A stretch of DNA of 64,000 bases, from assembly GCF_910592395.1 (NCBI RefSeq), contig NC_088312.1, positions 9,734,001-9,798,000 on the forward strand. The letters run 5' to 3'. Below the pieces are notes generated by a model, which searched no databases, was not told where the DNA came from, and saw only the letters and a list, made by a program, of their open reading frames with translations. The number at the start of each line of letters is the position of its first letter. Positions within the stretch are counted from its first letter, which is position 1. Of this stretch, positions 51,959-64,000 are shown piece after piece. The position numbers and the translations under genes are program-made. This DNA comes from Lineus longissimus (lineage: Eukaryota > Nemertea > Pilidiophora > Heteronemertea > Lineidae).

Positions 51959-54900
51959 TCATGTTTCTCCTTGCCCTACTTTTGCACCATTCGTCCTTCC
52001 ATTTCCATTTTGATCAGCGCTCTGTTGCTGTTGAGCATCTTCTTGTGCCTTCATCCTCTGCTGCTCTTGGTGGGCTTTTTGAGCATGATATATTCGATTC
52101 CGCACAGTATTTAAGTGATTTTTAATGTAGTCTTCGTGAGGTGCCAATGAGAGTGCATAAACAAGGCATTTCTCGGCTCGCATGAGATCCCCACGCTCGA
52201 CGAAAACGACACATAAGTTATGATTCGCCTGGACATCGTACGGATCATATTCTAATATTTTTCTAAAATTCTGAAATTAGAAGGATTAATAATTAAGGTT
52301 TTAGTCCAAAGTACACAAATTTAGTCACTGAATTCTTAAAAAGGAAATTTATAGCCACAACAGTTTCCCCATTCATATCCACTTGTTTGATATCCTCTAT
52401 CATAATCTTTATAAACTGGGCATTATAGTGTCATCTGTGATAACATGAAAGCCATTTTTGAAATGAACATAATTGAGACTCTACAGCAGACATACCGTTT
52501 CAGCTGCATCTATATCTTTGAGGTGGTTCACGTTGATATCACCCATCAGGATCAAACCCTTCGTATGATTAGGGTAGAACTGAAAATGATAACAGATAAT
52601 CAAGACATTAATCATCTTTCTCTCAACATTAGCTCCATTTGGGTACCAAGCGCATTCAACTGCAGCTTCTAACATGGCATCATCATTATCATATAGGCCT
52701 AGGCCAAGTAACTCAGACTTTGGCAAATTTTCTTGTCATGGTTTGAGGCTAAAGCAACTGACATAGGAAATGCCCCCTCTTAATATGGGATCTTAAGCTT
52801 ACCTTGCGACGGGTACTCAGTCAAACTGAATCCAATGCACTCCCATGCACATACATATCAGAGCTGCATATAAGTTTTTCAGATTCCTTACCTTTAATAA
52901 CTGTTGAAGGAATGGTACAGCATCTAGTGGTTTTGACAAGTCGTTGCTCAGCAACAAGGCAAGATTGAACAAAGCACCACGGAAGTCTTCTTGAAGCTGC
53001 AAGAGTGAGGATGAGTTACGATTAGCCACTCATAGCAGGCCTGAGAAACATGACTATATCTATTAAACCAAAGCCCCAATGCAGCCCCTGCCCCATCCTG
53101 ACTCCGAGTGGTTTGCACGTCCTCATACTTCATCTCGGGGACTGTTCTGGAGGTGTAGCGATGTCAAAATATTTGTGTTCTTTAAATGCCCCTGCCCTAC
53201 TGGGAAAAGATACACGTATAGGTCACGATTTCAAGTGGTATTAAGATCGTGTTGACCACATAACGAGTCTTGAAGTTCTGCACACTATTATATCTTTACC
53301 TCAATAGCTTTTTTGAAGTATGTCACAGCTTCTTCAAACCTCTTGTCATCTGTATACAACATACCAAGATTGAAGTAGATCTTGGCATCATCGGGATCCA
53401 ACTTCAGAAGTTGTTTTAACCTGAAAATTAGAACCAATTGAGTTGATACTGGATCGCATAATCAATAGGTTTCCTGGTAAGTGAATTATTCAATTCAATT
53501 CAGTATGACAACATTTGATTTGACCATGATAACAGTAAACTAGCAATTAAACAACTCATGAACTTTCTTCACCTTTTATAAGCCTGTGGCCTGAGCTTTG
53601 GCTCGCCTGCCTCTTGTATCAGCACTGCCGAGTTGAATAATGTTTGTTTGTGATCCGGGTCGTGTTTGAGAGCCAGCTCAAACTGTTGGTATGCTGCCAT
53701 GCGGTCGCCCCTTTCTAAGAGGACCACACCAAGCTGGAAACAAGAGCAAAAACAGTTCCATTATTTTCCCTTCTTAGATGGAGATATTGATTCAAACAGC
53801 AGCTTCATTTCATTAACGCAAACTCTGGGAACTGACTTGGAAAGAATTAGTACGCAAGTCATGAAGTGTTGATAAATCGGGAGACATGGCTTACAATATC
53901 TGCAGCAGTACAAGTTTGCGCTACAATCAGATATCATAAATTTGAACTTACATTATAATAGAGATCAGCATTATCTGCCTGATATTTCAAAGCTGTCTCA
54001 TATGTTTGTTGTGCTTCTTTGGTTCTGCAAATGGGAAGAGAGTTACAGGTTTAGCTTCCAATGATATAAATATCATGCAACTTTTTTCGGAACCTACAAG
54101 CATACTTGTCCTTTAATCACAAAGCTTTGAAGATTATCCCGTGATGTTCTCCCCACATATTCTAGATTTAGACTAGACCATACGACCAAAGGTCACTGCA
54201 GATATCCTACAACATGTAGACTTCCATAGCAAGATCATGCTCTGAAAGACTCGATGATATCATCTCTGCCAAGTATTGCTACACGCATGTTTACCGCTCG
54301 TTTTCAATATGACGTCAGATGATTTATTTTTCTTACCTATTCAGCTTCATAAGCACATCTCCTCTGTTGATATAAGCTTCTATATAATCAGCCCTCATGC
54401 TGATTGCTCTTTTGTATAACTGAAAGCAAGCAAAAGATATGTTATTAGAATCCACATGCAACAACAACAACCTTTTTCAGCAAAATACAGTATGCCAACA
54501 TAATCTCTTGAGTTAAATTTCAATAGGACTTTACAATGAAACTTACAGTATCTGCTTCTTCTAGCCTTGACACATTCTTGGCAAGCATATTACCCATGTT
54601 GAGGTAGACATTCAGATAGTTTGGGTTGATTCGGGTGGTATAGGTTTCACCCTTCTTAGGAGCTGGCATGAGCGCCAGGGCCTTCCTGTATGCCTTCTCA
54701 GCATCCGAGTCCATATTGAGATTCATGTAGGTCCTTCCTACGTTGATATGAGCACCAACATCATCTGGCTGAACCCTGAGGAATGATACAGAGAGAATCT
54801 ATAAACATTGCTTCACAAGAAGAGATCCAATAGGATTGAGAGAGAAAATACTTCAAAAGGACATTTCATGTTACCATTAGCTGTCAATGGTTATGCTCAG

Positions 54901-57900
54901 GTTTCCCTGTGTACTATAATGGTTGGAAACTGGTGAGTGTCAGAAGGTCTTAACCCTGGGTTGATGCAGATGTTCCAATTCGACTTCCAAGGCTTAATAT
55001 CCGGCATAGTGCAGTGCCAGAAACAGCACTGATACACACCTTCATTTTAGAGTGATCGCGTAAGGAGGAGATATGATTCTGGTGAAACTTACTCTGCAGC
55101 TTTTGTGAAATAAGCAAGAGCCTCATCCCACTTTTTGTCACCCTCTAGCGCATGGCCAACATTGTTGAATAACTTTGCATTGTGACGATTCACTTTTAAT
55201 CCCGACTTAAAGAGTAATAGTTCTGACTGCCTGGAAAAAGTAGAAGAAATATTTCAATATCAATGGAATGGAAATAGAACAACCAATAAATTGATAAGAC
55301 GGAGAAATGATAAGTACTCACCAGTCAAAATTTCTGACATGTGTTTTTAATCCATGCATAAATACCAGCAAGGCCAATACGCCCCATAAAAATTTCTTCA
55401 ATGTCTCACTGAAAAGAAGAAAGAACATTGATTGAAATACTTAATGACTGAGCAAGGGAAAAGCCACATTAGAGACTAGAATAGATCACAGACCAATACT
55501 CAAAGTGTAAATATCATTTGGAGGGATTTTTGGGGAGCACTGTAGCAGATCAGTGTAGGCCACCAGAGAGCCAAAAGGATTAGGACAAGTCCCTTGATAC
55601 TTACCTATCTCGAGCTCGAGTTAATAATTGAAAGCCTAGCGCCACCAACATGCAGAATCCCATACTAGGCGTGTAGAGGACCCTCTCGGCCACCACAAAG
55701 CCAACGGCAAAGAACAGATTGGCAGCCGGGATAAATGGAAGCACCATGAATGCAAGAGACTGAAAGAGATTTGGGAGAAGTTGAGATTGCATGTGTATTG
55801 TATCAGTCCATTTTACATGAAATCGAAAATTTAGGGACTGACCTTTACCAGTGAATTTCCATACACATTTATAGTGTCTTCTGATGCAATAATTTGATGC
55901 CCAGGACACTGACACGAGATGGCGGTCACTGGTGAAACCCTATGAATGTAACTTCTGCTATGTGTCTGTCTCGTTGGGCAAGGCACTTTACTCTACTTCA
56001 TACTCACCTGGAGAACTGTACTGGCACTCCTGATGGTGCTGGCCTAAAGTGACAGTCAGTCATGGAAGCATGACTCTGATATTGGTCAGAGAGTCGACCT
56101 CAGGTTCATAGGTTCAAGGACACTGGGGAGTATTTTCAGTGATAAAGAATTGTCATATTCAGATAAGATATTTCCTTACCATAACTAATGCACGAGCTCT
56201 TTTTCCACGATAGAAAGCTGCATACAGGGCAAACTTTCCCAAAACCATGTAAAACACTAAGGTGGCAAGATTTCGGACATCAAGGAGTGACATCACAAGT
56301 GGAATGGTTCCCATCGACCAGTCGGCACACAGGGCAGAGGGGCATAAAAGCAACCAAGCATTCACAGGAATCAAGTAGTTCAATGTGAGCTGCCGGGCTG
56401 GACTCGCAGCCACTGCGGCTGGATTGTCAAAACTGAAATCAAAGAACATTGTATAAATTTAATCGTTTATTTCTCCAAAGAAACGTTTTATATACAAGAT
56501 GACTTGAACATGAGTCAATGATTATGGAGGAATCTGCCTCCGGCAAATCACATAACCAACAAGGAAAATATTTGTAGTGTTTGTTATGATAGTAGCCCAA
56601 TGTTACTATTTGTGTAAACAAATTTGGAAAAAGATTATCAATCTCATGAAAACATACCCGATATTTCAATTTCCATACAAATAGGAAAACTATCTTTATC
56701 TGAGAGTATACAGTAAAAGTTCTTGTGTAATCATAATGTAGACGATGGCTGGCAGACAAGTTTCTCGTTGACGGAGATGAACTGATACTGAATCTGAAAC
56801 TTACTTGGTAAACTGAGGAAGCTGTACCCCCTGGACTCTGAGACGTATTATCAATAGACCCATGGTACTGAACACCAGGAAGCTGCCACGTATTATCGCT
56901 TCTCGTAACCATGGTGGAACAAACGGTTTCCCTCGTATAAAATTCATTAGTATATCCAAAACATCCTGCGCATTTTTCTGAAAATGAACAAATCAAGACG
57001 TCATAGAATGTCTTCAAGTCATTCGAATCTCTTCATTTTACTTTGATGATAAAATGAGGTTCTGATTACAATTGTGATGGGCTTCTAGATGAAGTGAATT
57101 TCAATATGCAATATGAAAGACTCTATTTTTCAGAATATTAAAAAATTAAATGGCAAAATCTTAAATTCAAAGTCAGGCAACAGAGCTTTCCTGCCCAAAT
57201 GTCAACAGACTTACTACAGTAGCTTTATATTGCCTTAGAATGACTGATAGCTTCCCTGGACGTCAAATCAAAATCTAATAAGAAAACTCCGCATGAAATT
57301 TCATCCTTTGAGAGTTCAAGTCAGAAATTAATGAAGTGACGAGTTACCTTTTGAGCGACGAAGATTTCATAAACACAGCACACGCCAACGATCGTGATGC
57401 CGGTCTCTTTACAAAGCGTTGCCATAGTTACCAAGATAAACGCGATCAGTAACTTCTTCAAATCTGAAATGAAGAAAGGAAAATGAGATAAAAACACTCT
57501 CAGGCATATAGCTCGGAGGATAATCTGTCGTTTGATTACAGACGAGGCTGTCGACGGACCACGTATCATTTTGATCATAAAACGACTATTGTGATCGATT
57601 GATGATAAGCTAGCAGAAGACAGAGGTAGCTGATGAAAGACTATTGTTAGATATGAAGATCTCGCCCTTGAAATAGCACAGGGACGAGGATGATCAGTTG
57701 CTTGATTTTCCCAAAGCTTACCTAGGCCAGCTCCTGCCTTACTGCACTGTGCGTAACATAGGAACGCGCCAAGCCCAAAGATAGAGGACAACAGTTCGGC
57801 TCGGCCAACCACACCAGTTACCTAAAAGAGGAAGAAAATGATGATAAGTCTAAACTGCATCAGGAGGAAAAACAGGAAGCATGATATCATCTTTAAATTT

Positions 57901-58953
57901 CCTTAAAAACATCCAATCCAACAAGGTGTTAAGATCAGTACCAACTGAACCCCATAAATTCCTCCTGATCATAAGCAGCGCTCTGATCCCCAAACCGCCC
58001 GATGGTACACTTATTTATTGAAAGATGAACGCTTGACTCATTTCAATGAATAAACCATGTTTGCATTAGCCTTATTGATTGTGTCCTCGGACTAACCGCT
58101 CAGCTCTTCTGATCACACCCTCAGGCTGCATATGACATATAAATATCAAAGCTTATCATGTTTTTTTTCCTGCAAATCCCACAAGAAATCATAGACGTTT
58201 TTATTTGCCGCGGTTTGAGTGTGTGTATGAACTTAAAATAGTCATAAACTCCCATTGCTAAACCACTCCTGTACAGGTTTTTTTTATAAGACTTGCAACA
58301 TGTTGCAAATATACCTCGGCAAGTACAGTTTAATCAATACTTGACAACGGAAAAACCATCCGTATTTTATGACTTCTGATAATCTTTTGAAGGTCAACAG
58401 ATGTTGTGGAACTCTCTTAGCAGACACCTCTCTAATAAGGAAAACCTCTCTCTTGAGGACACCAGTTTAGGTCCCAAACTGGTTACTTCCATTCAATTTG
58501 ACCTCTATAATCAGGATACCTCTCTATCAAGGACAGCACTTGTCAGTCCCGAAGGTGTCCTTAATAGAGAGGTTCTACTGTACTCAGAAGATTCTGCCTC
58601 CATCAGTCAAAAACCTTAGCTCTGACCATGACTTGTATATCTTGTATGTTTCCCTTACCCCATGGGTTTGATATCCGATCAGGATAGATGGAGTCCTGTC
58701 AGTTACCTTCGGTTTGTTGATACACTGGAACCATGGTAACATGATAAATATCCAAGGGGGATAAAGGTAAAGGCAAATATTGATTTGTTATAAGAAGCTG
58801 GGTATTTTTATTGGAAGTTGAACTGGTACGACCAGTGTTCATATGCCTATGAAGAGTTTAGATGTACTTACTGCCTCTACATGAACTGGGTGAACAGCAA
58901 AGAGTAAACTAGCAACGAAACTAGGCACTTCCTCCAGGAACAGCATGCTCACT
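51959..58953 (-). CDS. TMTC3: TMTC3-like transmembrane and TPR protein, 16 coding exons seen, N-terminus missing
   Basis: TMTC proteins are ER membrane proteins with C-terminal TPRs, linked to O-mannosylation of cadherins. Exons on the minus strand: 58953-58872, 57821-57722, 57463-57348, 56977-56805, 56432-56180, 55759-55605, 55408-55322, 55230-55093, 54775-54547, 54419-54337, 54024-53952, 53733-53573, 53420-53300, 52996-52892, 52579-52496, 52270-51959. Phases are continuous, giving 756 residues. Diagnostic blocks: [73 protein letters not shown] and [18 protein letters not shown]. TPRs follow ([28 protein letters not shown]), then [13 protein letters not shown] and a short Q/N-rich end. The first seen exon starts with an acceptor in phase 2, so about 110 N-terminal residues are missing, probably beyond 64 kb. 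Confidence 0.93.
58413..58584 (-). mobile_element. dispersed inverted-repeat element, copy 2
   Basis: This is the reverse-oriented relative of the element at 723-922. It ends GTCCTTAATAGAGAGGTTCT followed by ACTGTACT, and carries TTCCATTCAATTTGACCTCT inside. Its left end is diverged. It lies in the TMTC3 intron upstream, in plus coordinates below, of exon 58953-58872. Confidence 0.65.
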
Positions 58954-61900
58954 CTGAAAGTAGACAGATATACGGAACATTAGTTCATTATGTCAATAAT
59001 TTTGAGACTTTGGTTGAATTTGAAGTCAGAAGTTAAGATGATAAAAGACCATGATGCCATTAACTCAGAAAATTATCATATTAACATGTGAAAAACACTG
59101 TCTTGCGTGACTTTGACATATTTTTACTCTTGGAAGTCATTTGCCAAAGCTACTGTAAGAGTAAAAGGGACAGCAGTGTATACGTGTGGTTGCAGATGAA
59201 ATCGTAACTGTGAGGTGCTGCCACCTAGAGTTTGCCCAGACCAACAAACATTAACCAAACAGCTGTGATGAGAAAAAGACAATTAATTGACTATCAATAT
59301 TGCTCTTCACACACTAAAACGTGGAGAATTTTATTGCTACACAATTATCGTAAAGGACAGCTGGGATGTTTCATGATCAAACCGATTAGGTCAGGATGTT
59401 GAACAAACTCGCAGTTTGCACACGAATGGGGCTTCAAACCTATTCTGATAACATGTGCATTGTACGATAACATGTATTGGACATGAGAAATGCACAACTG
59501 GCCTCGTCACTTAACAATGCAAATATGATAGGCAATTCAATACCAATTGTACCTAAGATGTGGCATCTCGCAAAGAGTCATATTCTAATTCAGAAATCTG
59601 TAGAAGTGGTCCGACCAAGAACTAATTCACCTCTGTACATCATGGTGATCATGTGAGAGATTTGAGTTCAAGGCATGGTGCAACAGAGCCAGGACACTAT
59701 AGCCTCCGACATAACTCCCCGATAGCCATCAAATGGAAAAGGAAGGATAATGTTACCACTCGACTTGGACATACGTCTCCATATGTCTTGGCTCGAATAT
59801 AAGGTCATGGAGTTTATCACCAATTGATACCACAAATATCATTTTGATAAGAATGGAGATTATGATAGCAACATGATAATAGTATTATCAATGCAATTTT
59901 CTTGTTTACAAGCCGAACTAACCTGATTTTAATTACGCAAAATTGATTTGACAAAAGTGTATACCGTATTTTGCTGCGTATAAAACGCACCGGGGTATAA
60001 AGCGCACCCATTGAGTCCGTAGACAAAATCCAGACATAAGGCGCACCTACGTATAACACGCAGTACATTTTACACTTCTGAGATGCCCCCTGCCTATCTT
60101 TCCTTCGTAAAAGCCTCGCTTTGATGTTAAATCATGGCGGCACACGATCAGCTGATTTATCCATTTGGATTTATCTCGTATCTATGCTCTGAATATTGCC
60201 GCTAAGGACCCTCAAAAACATTTATAGAAGTAACTGAAATGATAATGAGGATACTAATATGTATTGCGTACAGAACAGGCGAGTTAGCATCGGTGAACTA
60301 TGCAAAGTGCATCGATATTCCCGATTTTTCTTTCGTGCAAAAATATAAAATGCGCCGACTTGGTTGCGAGCCAAAAAAGCCGTCAAAAGAAATGAGTTGA
60401 TGGAAAAAATCTTGTGATCATTCGGTGGCTTCCTAGGGCTAGGCCATAGATAACACGCACCTTCGTATAAAGCGCACCCCCCGATTTTAGGGCTTTCTTG
60501 GGTCAAAAAGCTGCGCCTTATACGCAGCAAAATACGGTACTGACAAACTTTTCACAATGTGGGAAGACCAAAAAACTCTATTTGTTGCCATATAAGCCAG
60601 GATATGAATGAAATCCAAAATGTCAAATCTCCACAGGCATATTCCCACCCTACAACAGTACATTTACTATCTCAGAGCGTTATTGACAATGTCACAATGA
60701 GATCTAGCCATTAATTGTTCATAGGAAAAATGTACCATTTAGTTATAGTAATGGTTACCCCGGGGCAAAAGAGCAAACTATGAATGCATGGTGATTGCCG
60801 ATTAATGATACAATTCCGTGGGTAAATCTGAAGTATCATTCATGGCCTGATATTGAGGTTGGCCATTTGAAGGCGGACACTTGGCCTCACTTTTTTAATG
60901 GGAAATGCCACAAAAAAGTGAATGTGGTACGATACACAATAAACCACTCAAAGTTTTGATGAAACTACTACTGTAGTTCAATTCTTGTGTAAAATAAGGT
61001 CAGACAGTGATGGCAGGAATGTGTATCTACCCACAGAATCAGAAATAGAATAGCTACATTTTGTGTATGATATGATTCACCCCATGATTCAGGTCATATT
61101 TCCCGAGTCCCCAACCGCGACCGACCGTGATGACATGTGATGACACAGCATTGGTATCAAAAAGATGAAGTTGAACCGTATCTGAAATGGCACATCCAGC
61201 TCCCCAAAAGAAAATCCACAGGTAAATGATTTCATCCAATTAAATTGACCTGATATCTTTATCAGGCAGTAAAAGACAACTGCTGTGACTGTCCAATTTT
61301 GTCCCTCTTTCATGATTCTGCTGAAATATACAACGTAACCTTGGGAGTATTTTTGAGCCTGACATCTCAAACAACTAATCCCATCAAAAGCAGATGAATG
61401 ATAACAGTCAGACACATTGACAATATTGAAATGATCACTGTTTATGCAACAAACATGTTTATGGCATAATAACATGGATATGGCAAAAAGACGATTGCTT
61501 GGTACATATCATTTATTATGGCAATAAATTTCCCTATCACAAAACAATAGTGATAATCAGACCGCAATCAACAAGCAAATTTGAACAAGCCTTTATTGAA
61601 CCACAGAAAAATCTTTCGAAATCAGAACGCAATCACCTACTCTCACCGTAGTTTCATTGGACATTGGAAGCCCAAGACTTGAGTCAAAGATGGCTATCAT
61701 TTTGAAAGAGGCTGAACAAAGTTGCACAAATTCCCCATTGCCATGTCTTGCCAGTGACTATCACAGACAGCTTATCAATCCAAAGGTTTATGGCAACCTG
61801 CATGTACAGAGCTAGGACATTCTCTTCCTAATCCTCGTAAAAAAGCAAATCCTTGTCAAAAACACAATGCAAGGAGACCAGACACTCCTATTGGCAAGGA

Positions 61901-64000
61901 ATTCCGAGGGAGATTTGTTGAAATTCTTCACTTAGTTCAAAAATATTGATAAGATTATTTAGGGGACATTGTCGTGGAAAGCTCTCCAAGTGTACAACCA
62001 TATCAAATTGTCAACACAAGCCGACAGCTACCAATACATATTGAAGAACTTTAAATCCTGTTTTCATTACATATTTACGGGACAACAGGTGCACGGAACT
62101 TTCACCGATTCGTTGTGAAGTTCATAATCACTTTTCTTGTGAAACTTCCAATACTTCCAATACTACTACAGGCTATATAGCTGAAGGCACAACAGTTACG
62201 ATATTTCAACGAACATACTCTACCAGTTTATTACCACAAGGTTTGGTGCAAATATCACTCAAAATAGTTCAAAACACTTAAGCATAACCAAGGAGGACCC
62301 CAAGCAAATGCCTGTTCACCTCGAACAAGGGAAATGTCCTCCAGCTAAAAAAGGCGATGGTCGACTCAGTTTTGATTTAGCAGTGTGCCACTTAGATTGG
62401 CCACAACACTTCTGACGAACATACGGCAAAACTTAAAAGTGTTGTGATCTACATGCGATTTACACTGTTCAATATCTTCTCATGCCCATTACTATGTATA
62501 AGGATAAAGAAACCAGCAAACATCAAATCATGTGTCTGATCCAAATCCCTCCTCCGCTGACTATAATTCCTCGCCAAACATCGCTGAGCCCGACAGACTT
62601 CCATACTGATCCATCAGAGCACTGAGGGGCAAACTTGATTGGGGCCATCTCATCATCAACAAGACTTGCTGTCTCTTGAGGCTTGATGCAATACAGAGAC
62701 CAGGCACACAATAATTGAATTATTCTAACCACATTTTCCTTGATTAGAAACCTATTGATTTTGGCAGCAGGGGATTTGAAATTTATCTCAAAGATCAGGA
62801 CGTTCCTTCCAGCGATTCTTGACCGAAGTTATAGCATGATCGCCATGAATCGAGACATCGCGGGGAATCTTTTGTCAGGTATAAGGCATAGTCACTGGCT
62901 CTGTATTAAAGGTAAAGGGCGTATTGAAAAAATATCATATATTGATATCACAAACCACCAATCAATATAATCAGCCAATCACTTTGTATCGACATATTGA
63001 ACAACATCAAAGAATGACATGATACTGATTTTTTCGCCTCATAATCTATCCGCGTCATCCAGCTCATCTTGCAAAACTAATCGCCAGCCCACTTCCAATT
63101 ATCCCTTCACCTATGAAATATACACATTCCCATGTCTGTTGACAAGATCTCGATTTTCATACATCATTTTGACGCTCAGTCTGTGGGAAAAATTGTGTGA
63201 GTCACAGATTATTAGTGACTAGCTAATACATCAAGATAACATCATGATTCTGGAAATACTGACCTTCCATTTGCGACTGGAACATGGCCATTTTGACAAG
63301 GATAATTCTTTTGTGGCAAATATCGTCTGATATACAACAAGCAAGAATGATACTATTTGCCTCATATCATTCTTGATATGAGTTTTGAGGAGTGCAGAAT
63401 GCATCCCACAAGCTCTAGGCATTCCAAACAACCCAGTTTGCAGACATAAACAGAGGTGAGACTTTTTCAACCAGCACCTGCTCAACTCATTTAGGAATAG
63501 GTTTTTCTTGTCCATGACAGCACAATAAACCATTCAGTCATCATGATATTAGGGCTGTTTATAGGACTAGAAAAGACCCGCCTGTGAAAACGTCCCTTCC
63601 AAGATGCCAAATGGACCCTGTTGGTCTGAAAATTTGCACCATTTGATTTAATGTCCTGTGAAAGAATTCCTCCTTTCACAGTTCCTTGCAATACTGTTCA
63701 GCAGAAACAGATCTCAGTCTTTGCAAATGTTTTTTTGATCAGCCACAGCTCAACTGGCTGCATTAAAAGCATCACTCTCAATAAGGTTATCAAAGATCCA
63801 TCTTTCCATACAACCTCGCCAGTCCAATCATGTTTTACACAGTTGTTTGTATGAGGAATATGCCGTTCTTTTGACATGATTACACCTGAGGGTACAGGCC
63901 TGTTCATCTTGTTTGTGAACAAACTATTTCATGTTCGCCGATACTAGATCTCGTACCGTCCTATAAAGTTCTTTTGTGGCGGTCATGTCCGAGTGCACCT
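58954..64000. other. TMTC3 5' intron or upstream region, no exon recognised
   Basis: I searched the minus strand for the conserved TMTC N-terminal blocks (FVFDD, YRPLT, YHLLN types) and did not find them. Open frames at 61089-61475 and 63231-63533 lack recognisable motifs. It contains the 574-bp TIR element at 59964-60537. Confidence 0.4.
59964..60537. mobile_element. 574-bp TIR element flanked by TA
   Basis: It begins CCGTATTTTGCTGCGTATAA and ends with the exact reverse complement (TTATACGCAGCAAAATACGG), with TA on both outer sides (59962-59963 and 60538-60539). Subterminal motifs of the type GTATAAAGCGCACC recur at both ends. No transposase frame is seen. It looks like a non-autonomous DNA transposon using a TA target. 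Similar TATAAGxCGCAC termini are widespread in animal genomes. Confidence 0.8.

Noticed and set aside
56439-57017. 192-codon minus-strand open frame
   Set aside because: It overlaps the TMTC3 exon 56977-56805 in a different frame. The spliced frame carries the conserved sequence.
63231-63533. 100-codon minus-strand frame as a missing TMTC3 exon
   Set aside because: It lacks the conserved TMTC N-terminal motifs and the needed splice sites.

Overview
The window is animal nuclear DNA: AT-rich, with compact GT-AG introns, single-exon and multi-exon genes of metazoan families, minisatellites and short inverted-repeat elements. A TMTC3-like ER protein, an animal L-lactate dehydrogenase, a beta-1,3-galactosyltransferase and a peptide-type GPCR together point to a metazoan. 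The GPCR style, the PAN/FG-GAP secreted protein and the repeats suggest a marine invertebrate, perhaps a spiralian. The sequence alone does not fix the species.

Layout. At 1-7.8 kb there is no gene. This stretch holds (TA)n tracts, a 200-bp dispersed element and a 70-bp satellite array (about 1.3-3.2 kb, with decayed units to about 3.5 kb). At 25.1-7.8 kb (minus strand) lies a 15-exon gene for an 852-residue protein built of two tandem copies of a SPRY-SPRY-linker module, ending in a CaaX-like motif. Its introns carry small tandem duplications and a palindromic MITE. A second array of the same 70-bp satellite, in reverse orientation, lies at 26.5-29.1 kb, so the SPRY gene sits between inverted satellite arrays. 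From 31 to 36.5 kb three genes have no visible intron: a rhodopsin-family GPCR (+), a secreted PAN + six-repeat FG-GAP-like protein (-) and a GT31 galactosyltransferase (-). From 36.5 to 43.6 kb I see no confident gene, only a 48-bp minisatellite, a cluster of palindromic CACCATGGTG-like motifs and one GC-richer open stretch. A seven-coding-exon lactate dehydrogenase (+) occupies 43.6-47.2 kb. It converges on a TMTC3-like gene (-) with 16 coding exons from 58.95 to 51.96 kb, whose 5' exons I could not find and which probably lie beyond 64 kb. From 59 to 64 kb I see a 574-bp TIR element and no recognised exon.

The genes do not form an obvious pathway. Two belong to glycosylation in the secretory route (the GT31 enzyme in the Golgi, the TMTC3-like protein in the ER), two act at or outside the cell surface (GPCR, PAN/FG-GAP protein), and LDH is cytosolic glycolysis. 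The most unusual item is the internally duplicated SPRY gene. Its two halves keep equal exon phases and in two cases equal exon lengths (162/162 and 124/124 nt), the second SPRY of each half is shortened, and an in-frame stop just past one splice donor could yield a half-length isoform. All exon models were read by eye from splice consensus and reading-frame continuity. No search or expression data were available.
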